A stretch of 64,000 nucleotides of DNA. It comes from Monocercomonoides exilis. Taxonomy: Eukaryota > Preaxostyla > Oxymonadida > Polymastigidae. The DNA lies in contig LSRY02000002.1 in assembly GCA_001643675.2 (NCBI GenBank), positions 843,501 through 907,500 on the forward strand, in the 5' to 3' direction. The position numbers were made by a program, and so were the translations under genes. Positions 33,468-44,121 of the stretch are shown here, piece after piece (position 1 is the first letter of the stretch; every line of letters starts with the position of its first letter). The notes under the pieces are model-generated. The model saw only the letters and a list, made by a program, of their open reading frames with translations. It made no database searches and was not told the origin of the DNA.

Positions 33468-35321
33468 TCAGTTTATTCTTTTTCTTGTTCTTGACACATT
33501 ACCATAGTTTCCATCCATGTTCAATTCCATATTAATCAAAACATTATCTGGTTCACAAGTTGACGGGTTAATTACAAGATAAATCCATTGTTGGCTATTA
33601 TTTTCCAAAGTTTGCTTCAAAAGCCCGGGGAAACACAGCAATATTTCTTCGAGTTATGCGGAGGAATTCGATTTAACTGAAGATTTTAAATGCGGAAAAT
33701 CTTCGGAGTCGGCATAGCACGGAACAAGAGATACATAATTAATATCAAGTCCGGGTGATTCTGAATCGCTTTTACCTTGATCATCCGAATTGAATAATTT
33801 CACATTCGGAGATGAACATAATAAACCGTCAGATTCAATACTATTTTCCAGCCATTTCCTTGGCGGATTTGAAATTGAATAGAAAAAGGGCGAAAGCGTC
33901 GTACACAGAAATGAAAGCATTGCAGGTGACACCAACTTCGTGGGAGGAGATTGTTTGGACATTGCAATTTTATCTGGATCGAAACAATCAAATTCGTTCT
34001 TTTGAATATTTTGAGTTGTGACTTCTTCAAAGCCAAGTCCAAATTTTGATTTTACGAATATTGTAGAGTCTGCCTGACTCTGTTGTTTTTGATATTTTTC
34101 TCGATTGATGAGTGTTTTTGAAATTGATGACGCTTCAGAATGTTCCTTTGAAACATATGCTAGAAATGTGTTCGAAGAATTCGTGCTATGGGAACATGAA
34201 CTGTTAATAGTTGTATGTGATATAGTTTGTTTTTTGCGCTTTTGCAATTCTTCAAAATCAGCCAAAGCCAACGGCTTCAAATCTGGTCTTTTCCGAAGAT
34301 AATGAAGGATAGAACTTATATCAACAGCACTAGATACAGTCAGGAACTGTAGAGTTGCTTCAAAGTGATCTTCAACCTTATTAATAGATCTGTCTATCAA
34401 AAGATCAAATGGTTTTACTGTGCTCACAAGCTCGTTCAGAATTGAATCACTTTCATCGTCTATCTTAACTTCTGTCGTAAATAAAGATAGCAATTTTACA
34501 GCTTCTCTAACGTCTCGAATATGTAATTTCCCTCTTCGTAATTCCCGAATTCCACTAACATCTTTCATGAAGAGTTCTCTTTCTTTACAATCTTTCATAA
34601 CGTGACAACCTCCGCAATATAAACATTGTTTTCGCTGACGATCTCCAAAAATCAAACGAGCAGCCTCTTTAAGTTCAACAAGCTCCAAGGTATTTGGATG
34701 AAAGATAGTGTTAAATGCATCAACCACAAGAGAAGCATCGTTTGGATCATAAAACTCTACAAACCATAAAGATCTTCCAGTTGAATGATGATAATATCTC
34801 TTTGAGAAAACAATTTGTTTTTCTGTGCTTAGTCTTTCTATTTGAAATTGATTCAATTTCCCTTTATCGGGTATATGGGCCTTGTCATAAGTAATTAAAG
34901 ACTTCCGTATTATGTTGTCTTCATCTTCGGAAGGATACAGAGCGCTATTTGCTTTCACAATTATATCCCCGTCCATAACAATAACACAACGAGGTCGATA
35001 TTCTTTAATTATGTTCACTTCAGTTCCTGGTAAAATTTGTACAGTCCTGGGAATTTCATTTGCCAAATTGATTTTTTTGTTGAAGAAAATATGAGCGCTT
35101 TTTTCTGAATATCCGAAAGAAATTATTCGTCCATATTTTGAAAAGTAATTACATAGAACATCTCCTGATGGCAAGTGACAAGAGCCATTTGCGGAAACAT
35201 GAACACCAACTAAAAATAAAATGATAAAATAACAATAAATAAAGAAAAACAACAACAAACATTGGTCAGGGAGAAATCGATACAGATTATTGTAAATAGA
35301 AAAGTGGTTTGAATCAGTCAT
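33468..35321 (-). CDS. RRM/zinc-knuckle RNA-binding protein with ambiguous 3' end
   Basis: Exon 1 (35321-35261) joins across a 51-nt intron (donor GTTTGT) to a long second exon. The start MTDSNHF is the only in-frame ATG there. An RRM-like fold follows (GVHVSANGSCHLPSGDVLCN; YFSKYGRIISFGYS), then a second RRM-like piece (SLWFVEFYDPNDASLVVDAF) and a CCHC-like knuckle, CLYCGGCHVMKDC. The layout loosely recalls Mei2-type proteins, but I cannot assign it firmly. The frame reaches TAA at 33654-33656 (538 codons). The same frame then continues open for 62 codons with coding-like sequence (LLKQTLENNSQQWIYLVINP) to TGA at 33468. A 129-nt GT-AG intron (33775-33647) would remove the TAA, keep frame and give 557 codons. 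I give the extended end, since both forms are plausible. Confidence 0.65.
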
Positions 35322-36632
35322 AAATATACTTTTATGCAACTGTTAAAGGATTAATCAAAGTACCCTTAATAATTTAAATGTTGCTGTTTTTGTCGGATGA
35401 TGAATCTTGTTTAATTTATATCAAAAATTCAATTGCAATGTATTATCATTATCATAGGTGATATCAAAAAGGATTTTTTTGATTGTCAATATTACTTATG
35501 GTTATTTTGTTGGTGTATAATTTATTCTGAACAAAAATAATAATTGAATGAACATTATGTTTTGTTAATTTTTCTTTATCTAACTTATGTTTTCAGACAC
35601 GACTTATATTTAAAAGATGGATTCATATTTATTTGAAAGTATTTGACAGAAGTTGATAAGAAAAATTAAATCATCAAGAATTATCATTCTCTTTTCACAA
35701 TCATTTTTTTTCTAAATGATATTCTTGTGAATTTAATAAATATATAAATAAATATTTTTTTATTAATATAATTCGATTTAATTGATTTTTTTCTCCAAAA
35801 AATTATTTTTGATTTCTTTATATGAATTTCTGTTCCAGTTCACAAAATATTACCAGAATGAAAATAAAAAAGTTGGATCGAAATCACAAAATCTCTTTTT
35901 TAAATCATGAAATTTTTTTGTTAACTGGTAAATGCATCAAAATTTAAGCGTTATCCTCCAAAAATGGTTTTGAGTAGATGTGACAGAGTTCTTTCATTTA
36001 TGAAAATTTCAATGATTTGTTCCAAACTTTTACAGCAATTTTATGATTATTATTCCAAAATTGAAGTGAAATATTAAATATGAAAATAAAAAAATCGAAA
36101 AAAATCTTTGAAAGAACTGCGTGGAACAAAATTCATAAAACAAAAAATTTTATCCCAGATAAGAAAACTCCCTTATTGTATTTTTATTCCTTCTATTGTT
36201 TCTATGTTGCAATAATCCGCAATTTCTCTAATAAAAAAAAACATCTTTCAAATATTTGAAAGTTATGCCTATTTACTAAGGATAATATTTTCATTTATGC
36301 GACTCATGTCCGACATTTTAAAGTGTGAAAAGACGTGCAAATTTTTTTAATAATTAAAAAAAAAAATAACAATGATCAAAGTAAAAATATTATTTTTAAC
36401 AAATTGTTTCCTTCCAATATGAAAAGAGCTTGAATATGCTCAAGGGTCAACATTTGGGGCCCGAGCTTTCGGCATTCAAACAGCAAAAAGATATGGCATA
36501 CCGACAATAACTTGCAGAGCACGCAAGACAGAAAAGGATACGGACAATACACTACGTGTCAGACAACGATCACAAAATAGATATCCCTTTTTTTTTTACT
36601 TCTTTTCCTCTTTTCACCAAGCAAACCTTGTC
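35322..36632. other. AT-rich intergenic region with a transposase-like relic
   Basis: Mostly featureless AT-rich DNA. The exception is a GC-richer stretch at about 36430-36590, listed separately. This region holds the RNA-binding gene promoter on the left and the UPF1 3' flank on the right. Confidence 0.5.
36430..36591 (+). pseudogene. Possible relic of a helix-turn-helix (pipsqueak-type) transposase
   Basis: A short plus-strand reading gives ELEYAQGSTFGARAFGIQTA, then KRYGIPTITCRARKT. The pattern (small-residue helix, AA/AK-x-YGIP-x-(S/T)-x-x-x-R) is that of psq/HTH domains at the N-terminus of pogo/Tigger-like transposases. The frame is preceded by TGA, has no ATG and runs into unrelated sequence after about 50 codons, so only a fragment remains. 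Base composition differs from the AT-rich surroundings. Family assignment is by motif likeness alone. Confidence 0.35.
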
Positions 36633-39600
36633 TCACTTGTTGAACGCATCCAGCTCGCTTCCAATCGTGTCAAAAGTCGGGAGAGAGAGATGGGAGAAGT
36701 CCAGCGGCGAGTTGTCTGACAAGCGCCGCGTGGGGCTCTCCAGCCCGCCCACCACAGACCCATCGCCTCCGTCTGCAGACGAAGAGGAAGGAGGGCCAGG
36801 AGGTGGAGGAAGCGAAGAAAGAGACAAGTTAAACGACTGCGAATCATACCCGCTTCCCGAGGGCATCTGCAGCAGCGAGGAGAAGTCAGTGGTCATCGTG
36901 GTTGGGTCAAACGCGGAGGCAAAGTTGAATGCAGAGGCAGTCGAAGAGGTTGATTGGGAGCCCAGTGCCAGAGGGGAGAAGGAAGGCTCCATGTATGACT
37001 CGAGTGTGAAGCCGGTCTCAATCAGAGGCGTTAGAGAGAACTGCGAGTGGTCAGCGAGCGCATCCAGTGTGGATGAGGCAGTTGGTGATGAAGAAGAAGA
37101 GGTTGAGGAGGAAGAAGAGGAAGGAGAGGAAGAAGAAGATGTTGTTGTTGAGGAAGAAGAAGAAGCTGCTTCTGCTGCTGATTGTTCAAGTGCGGGAGCA
37201 GACGATGCGTTTGCTGCTGCTGCTGTTGTTGTTGATGCTTCTTCATTCTCAGCACTTCCCAATGCAACTCCTTTCCCTTCTGCTTCCTGCTCTCCTTCCA
37301 CCGCCTTCTTTGCACCCTTCTTCTTCTTCTTCTTCTTCTTTTTCTTCTTCGGCGCTGCTTGTTCTCCATCTGCCCCATCTCCTGCACCAGATGAAGCAGA
37401 AGAAGCAGCAGCAGCAGCTTCTCTTTGAGCATTTTGTGCATCGCGTGCTGCTTTCGCATCAGCTTCAGCGTCAGCACGCGCCTGTAGCTCATCCAGCTCT
37501 TTCTCCCAGTCGCCGGCGGGCGCAGATGACTGAGATGTGGTGGATGAATTCGCTCCGGATTTTTGAGTTGAAGAAGAAGAAGAAGAAGAAGAAGAAGAAG
37601 AAGATGATGATGATGATGATGATGATGATGAAGCAGAAACATGAGAAGAAGAAGCACCAGATTTTAAGGATGAGCTGGATTGTGAAGCAGCAGATTCTGA
37701 ATTTGATGCTGATGATGCAGATGAAGAAGAAGATGAAGAAGATGAAGAAGATGATGATGATGGCAAGTTAGCTCCAGTAGTCTTTCCTGTCTGATGAGAA
37801 AGATGAGGTGCCATCCATGGATACAGCAACGACATTGCAGTAAATGTCGGATTTGTTGGAACAGAAGAAGAGGAAGACGGAGTTGAAGAAGAAGAAGAAG
37901 AAGATGATGATGATGATGATGCCTTGTCTAACTGACCTTCTGCTGCTCCTTCCGGAAGCGACGATGCTGCCCCAACAACATCAGCAAGGTTGTCTCCACT
38001 TGCCTTCATCATCGTTATACCTCCTGTTGATGTGCTTTGCAATGTCACTCCAGCTCCTCCTCCTCCTCCTCCTCTCCCTCCTCCACCAGCACCTCCTCCT
38101 CCTCCTCCAATGCTCCCCAGCATCGCCTGCGCCCCAGCCACAAACGGCGACGAGGATGGCAAACTCGCCATGAACTGCGCACTCCCCGCAGCTGCTCCTC
38201 CTCCATTCGCTGCACCTGGACCTGCGATCATCACCTTCTGCCCGTACGTGCCCATCCACGCCGTCACCCCCGGCTGCACACCTCCTTGTGAGCTGATCCC
38301 AATGCCCATCATATTGAACCCGCTTTTCCCTCCCACTGCTTTGCCTCCGGCTGCTCTGAATTCAGTCAGCGCCTCTTGTGGGATGTATCTGACTGTCGGG
38401 ATGAACTTGCGGGGTGCCTGGAATGTGATGTTCGCCTGCTTCAGGTTGTTCAGCGTGCCTTCCACAAGACAGCGGCGCTCTTGGAAGTGCACAAGGAGGT
38501 TGTTCCACAGTGCTTCTTTTGCTAGAACGCGTGGATTGCCTAAGATAATCAGCCCATAACGAGCACGAGTTAAGGCCACGTTAAGTCTTCTTGGGTCGTT
38601 CAGGAAGCCAATCCCTTGTTTCTCGTTGCTTCGGACGCAGCTGAAGATGATGAAATCTTTTTCTCTCCCTTGGAACGCATCCACCGATGCGACTTCCACG
38701 TCCTTGTATGTGTTTGCATTCAATGGGCCCAGACGCTGCAAGACTGACGGGATATAAGCACACTGGCCTTCATATGGTGTGATGATACCAATGGAGGAAG
38801 GGGAGATTCCGCAGTGCAGGAGGCGTGTGACTATCTTTTCTGCGTTCTCTGCTTCTGATCTGTTGAGATAGGATGTGCCAGACGAAGATATCTCTTCTAA
38901 TGACGTTGACATCTGGAACATCATTGGACTGTCGCTTACTGGCCACGGGAAACCATCATAATACGTGTTGCTGTTAGAGCTTGAAGAAGAAGAAGAAGAA
39001 GAAGAAGACGATGATGATGAACTAGAATCATTGTCTTTCGCCTTCGACTTTCCCTTTGCGATGATTCTCTGCATCGTTCTGTCTGCCGCCGTCACACCGT
39101 TCTGCAGCGACCCTTCATAAAACATTGCCGATGGAAATTCAGACAAGCAAGGGTGCATTCTGTACTGCACCTGCAGACGCATAGGACGAATACCCAACAA
39201 CACAAGACGCTCGAAAAGCGACTGCGACAGACCACTTTTCGCTGCTTTTTTGCACATGATCACTGGGCCCAGCTGGCAGTGATCGCCCACCAGCACAATC
39301 TGCTTCGCCCCTTTCACCAGGGGAATCAAACACTCGGGCTCTGTTGCCTGTGTTGACTCGTCAATCAGCACGAGCTGGAACTGGTACCCCGCCAGACGCG
39401 GGTCTCCTGCGCCAACCGTCGTGCAGCAGATGACGTCTGCATTGAGAAGGATTTCTCTCTCCACTTTGCGACGGAGCTTGAAGAACAGCTGCTCGTCGGT
39501 GTCGCTCAGCTCGCCTGTCTCTATCCGCAGCATCTGCAGCTTGTGCAGCTCAATCGCCTCGGGCGTCTGCAGCTTCTCCACCTGCCAATGGAGTGTATAC

Positions 39601-41545
39601 TTCTCCACTGGAGAAGTAACGGCTTCACGTGATTTCGCACACATCCTGACCACGCGCAGGTTCGTCTTCGCGATCTTCTCAGTCAGCTGGTCCACAGCTA
39701 CATTGGACGGCGCACACACAAGCACCTGCCCTTGCTTCATCGCCACAAAGTTGTACACAATCGTCGCAGATGTGACTGTCTTCCCTGTTCCTGGAGGACC
39801 CTGGATTAGCGTCAGCGGCCGTGTCAGCACCTGCTTCACAGCAGCCACTTGGGAGTGGTTGAGGTCAGGCAGGTTCGGCGCAGAAAAGCGCTCGGGAAGT
39901 GAAGGGAATGGGAAACCAGTTGCTTCTGTGTATGCTGCTTTGGCTGACTCGATGTGCTGCGCGATCATCTGAGGCGTGGCGGTGGCTTCGGTTGGAGGCG
40001 TGGAGAAGATCTGGGACGAGGTGAGGGCAAGCTGCCTGTCGCCGAGGATGAGAGCGCGCAGATAAGGAGAGATGCATGTTGGGTGGTCAGTGAATGTGCG
40101 CAGGGCAGCTGTCATCCGATCGAATGAGGTGGACTTCCACATAAAATGGACAGCGTAGTCAGTCGTGATGGACGGGTTCACGCCGGCATTGCTTCGCAGC
40201 TCCAGGCAGACTTCTTCGTCTGAGTGTCAACAAATGTGCAAGTTTAAGTTAGTTAAGATGGGAAATGTTGTTTATAATTTTAAGAATGTTAAAAAGATGT
40301 TTTAAAAAAACATTCAAATACTGAAAAATCTCTTTTTTAATTAAAAAGTCCAAACTTGCTGTCATTCTAACAACATGGCCAACACAGCTGAATTCTTGGT
40401 TCTTTCCTTCAGCCTGATGGTACAGACTGAGCTCATCTCCAGGCATCAACCGAAATTCGGATTCTTCCTTTGGAAACAGAAAGAATGCTAATCTTTTCCC
40501 ATTCAATCCCATATCCCACCGCACATTTACTCCAGACTTTGATTGGGATTCCTTCATTTTCCGATCATAATCTCCTTCCATCGTGATAAGAGGTGCAAAG
40601 ACAGTGAAATATCGCTCTGGCTCTTCGAATCTCAAAGGAACCGGAAGTAAATCAGGCTCTCTATCATCCGAAATATCAATAACTGCAGGGCTCTGTTGCC
40701 TGCCTCCTCCAGACGACCCACTGTTGGACGAAGCTGCTGTTGCTGCCGCTGCAGCCTTTGCTGCTCTGCCCCATTGCTCTTCTAATCGTGCAATCTCACT
40801 TGCAGATACACGCCTGCACATCCTTTCTTCGGCATCTTTTGGCGCACCAACAAGCCAGTTTACGAAACTTCTTTCTTGAATCAATGGAGTCCATACTGAT
40901 GTATCCCAAGAAGGATCTTTTGCGGTAGATGCGCAAGGTTCACTTAATGTTTTACAGTTTTTTGAAATTATTCAACACTTTTTTTAAAAACATAAATTTA
41001 CAATATTATTCAAACCGACATAAAAGAACAACAGCTGACTCTTCTTTTGCTGAAATAAATCCAAGAACAAAGCAATTACAATTTCCACAGTTGTAGCATT
41101 CAAGTTTAGATTCTCCAAGAGGTCCAGCAGGATGCAAATTGATTTCTTTGTGCTTTGAGCGAACCATATGCATAACAATGTGAGAACCAGAGTTATTCCC
41201 TTTACCATTGCAAAACCATCTTTTGCATATGTTGCATTGGACGACACAAGTTGGAGAACGAACACCACAATAGCTTTAAATTGCAAAACAACGACATGGA
41301 GAATAATAAAGAAAGATACAACAACTTTAATGTTTTCAAAACCTGCATTCAAAAGTGTCTTCATCTTCGCTGAGTGCTTCAAGATCATCTAAATCATCAC
41401 CCCCGGGACTTAGGGCTCTTGACGGATATTTCTGTGGATAATATCCACAACGTATTTAACAAAATCATAAAAAGGCAGGACGAAAGTTAAAGATAAAAAA
41501 GAGTTATTCGCTTCAAAAATTTATGCACACAGAATGGCTTGACAT
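36633..41545 (-). CDS. UPF1: UPF1 RNA helicase (nonsense-mediated mRNA decay)
   Basis: UPF1 is the ATP-dependent helicase at the centre of NMD. Five exons (41545-41531, 41431-41343, 41273-41016, 40942-40356, 40219-36633) join to 1511 codons. The CH zinc domain is in exons 2-3 ([55 protein letters not shown]). Exon 4 continues with [20 protein letters not shown]. The SF1 helicase core shows [71 protein letters not shown] and [19 protein letters not shown], ending with [11 protein letters not shown] Ser run interrupts the second RecA domain. The C-terminal 550 residues are Ser/Gly/Lys/Glu low complexity. Exon 1 (MSSHS, 15 nt) is inferred from a phase-0 GT-AG fit and is the weakest part. The last 3.6 kb is intronless. 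Confidence 0.93.
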
Positions 41546-41897
41546 AAATTAGACTTCTCAGCAAAGGATTCTGGAATAGCAAGCATTTTATGAGGATGGT
41601 CGCCCAAAGCAAAATGTAGACAAATAATAATAACGATAAAATTTTCAGGAAAATAAAACGAATAGTGCTTAATAAGGAAAAATAAATTAATATTGTATAA
41701 ATTCAGACCTCAGCACAAATTATGGTTGATGGCCCACAATCTATCTTTGATATCAAACGCACTATGCTTGAAATATTAACTTGTAATATTTCGTATTATC
41801 TTGGTGAAATATAATAATTCTCCTTTTTTGAGATGGTAGTGAAAGTGGGAAACCAAAGTTTTTTTAATAATCCGGAAAATGAAATAAACATTTAAAA
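41546..41897. other. Divergent promoter region, UPF1 / SPO11
   Basis: An AT-rich spacer between the presumed UPF1 start (-) and the SPO11 start (+). If UPF1 exon 1 is wrong, the true first exon may lie here. No other feature is seen. Confidence 0.4.
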
Positions 41898-43242
41898 ATG
41901 GAAACAAAAACGCGAGAGCAAATTATAAAGCAAATAGAACTGTACGTTATTTGTTTTTTTAAACAAATAAGCGAAAATAACAATGAAAAAAAATATATTT
42001 TTGTTTTTTTCAGAATTGCTGAGAAACAAATTCAATTTCTTTTAGAAGGGAAAATTATAGATCCAACAAGTGAAGAACAATCCGAAACCAGAACTTGTTT
42101 GTTAAATATATTCAAAAGATTCTCATCTGATTTGCATTATTTTTCAGTTTCAATAAAGAAAGCATGCATTTTCTTTCGAGTTCTGTCCATCATTCACAAA
42201 CTTCTTGTGGAAAATAAACGGACAACAAAGCGGTATTTAAAATACTCGGAAAATCATTTTTAAATTATCTTTTGTTGCCTTTGAAGTGATTTGTTTTACA
42301 TGGATGTTGGGTTATTTCAAACGCAATCAACTAGTAATGCTGCGATTGAAGAGTTAGCTTCGTTTCTGAAAGTTCCACGATATTCATTGAATGTATTTGC
42401 TTCGCCAAAAGGTCTTGTAATCGGAAATGTTTCGTTTAATGAAGATGGAAGTCGCACAACTTTGGGTCATTCTCATCATCTGATTAATCCTCAAACAACG
42501 TACAGTCATTTTTCGTCAACAGCGTCTTTCGTCTTAATTGTTGAAAAAGATGCAATATTTCAATCGTTGATAAATGAAAGATATGACGTAACCGCAAACT
42601 GCATTATTGTCACGGTTTGAAATCGTTTTCTTTGCGAGAAAAAATTGTTGAAAGATTTAGGGAAAAGGCTATCCAGATCTTAAAACATTGAATTTTCTTC
42701 ATCAATTGTCTTGTGACTGTCCAGATCTACCCTTTTATGTTCTCGTTGATGCGGACCCCTTTGGAATTGACATTCTTTTATTGTATTCATATGGACCTGT
42801 TGTATGTTTATGTTATTCTTTAAGAATATATTTCATAATTCACAATTCCAAGGAAAGAATTGATCGAGAGGAGTTATGTGTACCTTCAATAACTTGGATC
42901 GGATTATATCCTTCCGAGCTTTCTCATTCATCTCCAATACCAATTCCAAAAGGTGCTATGCTTCCTTTTACAACCAAAGATCAAAGCAGAATGGATGCAC
43001 TTGTAAAACGTGCAAAGGACAATAAAATAAATTTGCAATGGAGGTTTGTTTTATGATTCGCTTAAAATATAATTCGTTTGTTGAATATTAGTCAAGAAAT
43101 CATGTGCATGAACCAAAACAAAATAAAAGCAGAAATAGAATCCCTTTCTGCAATATCCTTGAATTTCATAACTCAAACATATTTGCCTTTGAAATTGTCA
43201 ATCTGTTGTGACAATGTTTCAAAAATAACAAAATTATCTTAG
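41898..43242 (+). CDS. SPO11: SPO11, meiotic DNA double-strand-break transesterase
   Basis: SPO11 (TopoVI-A family) cuts DNA to start meiotic recombination. Six exons (41898-41941, 42014-42232, 42287-42614, 42661-42798, 42853-43043, 43092-43242) join to 356 codons, the usual SPO11 length. The catalytic tyrosine motif is created by splicing at 42232/42287: TTKRDLFYMDVGLF, matching yeast RDIFY. The Toprim domain follows: KGLVIGNVSF; FVLIVEKDAIFQSLIN with the metal-binding Glu; TGKGYPDLKTLNFLHQL; FYVLVDADPFGIDILLLYSY with the DxD pair. The C-terminus has SITWIGLYPSELSH and KIKAEIESLSAISLNFITQT. Every intron is 46-72 nt; donors are GTACGT, GTATTT, GTTTGA, GTTGTA and GTTTGT. Unlike several neighbours, the gene is AT-rich and has introns from end to end. 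All key residues are intact. Confidence 0.95.
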
Positions 43243-43315
43243 CCAAACTTTGGATTTCAAAAATCGTTATTTAGATCAAAAAAGTAATTTTTTTAGTTAG
43301 TTTATTCTTTTGCAA

Positions 43316-43599
43316 ATGGTAGAATGGCCAGAAGAGACATCAAAAAGAATCTTGGTTTAAAGACATCTATTTATTATTATTATTATTTGACACTTGTATA
43401 GCTTGTGGTGTTAGTGCTTCTTATTCTGTTTCCATTTGTTGGATTCTTTATTATTCTTCGAAAAATTAAAAAGGCTGCAAAAGAATTAGAAAATGCACAT
43501 AACCAATCAACAAAAGATATACCAATTCCTCCACTTGAGAAAATTCCCAGAACTGATAAAGATAAAAAGAAAAAGGCGAAAGTTCAGAAAAAGGAGTAA
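43316..43599 (+). CDS. Small single-pass membrane protein
   Basis: Exon 1 (MVEWPEETSKRIL) joins across a short intron (donor GTTTAA, acceptor ATAG near 43400) to a second exon ending at 43599. The product, about 76 residues, has one strong membrane helix (LVVLVLLILFPFVGFFIIL) followed by a basic, lysine-rich tail (ending KKKKAKVQKKE). This is a type I/III single-pass arrangement. No family is recognised. It starts 73 bases after SPO11. The lysine-rich end could be an ER-retention-like signal, but this is speculative. Confidence 0.55.
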
Positions 43600-44121
43600 A
43601 ATTATCAATTGTGCATTTATGTGAATTATTATATCTGTAATTGTTCATTCATTATATCATATGCTTCAAATAAATTCAAAATATTCTTGGTTATTACTCA
43701 TCTTTTTGTTGTCTTCGAATTGTCAATGATTTACGCTGGAAGAAAGAAATAAGAAAGATGTTCTCTATTTGTTCAATTTTTTTTTTTTTGAAAAAATTAG
43801 TCAAAAATATAACATTGCATCAGAATTCAAATTTTCGAGTCAATTCATTTGCTATTTATGAAGTTTTAATGAGAAAAACTCTTCCTCAATCTAATTCATT
43901 AATATTAAAGGAACTTTATTCTTTTTTTATAGACAAAGGATAAGTCGGTTTTGCCTTGTAACGCATCATATTAAAGATGTTGATAAAAAAATTGAGGATT
44001 AGAAATGAAACTATTTCGAAAATTGTAAAATCAGAAAAAAAAGAAAGAAAACAACAACAAAAAAAATGATTTAGACATTGTACCACAAGAAATACAAGAG
44101 ACGAAAAAAATAAAATTGCTC
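43600..44121. other. AT-rich convergent spacer
   Basis: This holds the 3' flanks of the small membrane-protein gene (+) and VID27 (-). A 61-codon open frame at 43758-43943 starts inside a T tract and shows no family likeness, so it is not called. Confidence 0.5.

Noticed and set aside
36556-37771. Plus-strand frames of 234-290 codons opposite the UPF1 3' end
   Set aside because: They mirror the Ser/Glu/Lys low-complexity tail of UPF1; no domain is seen.
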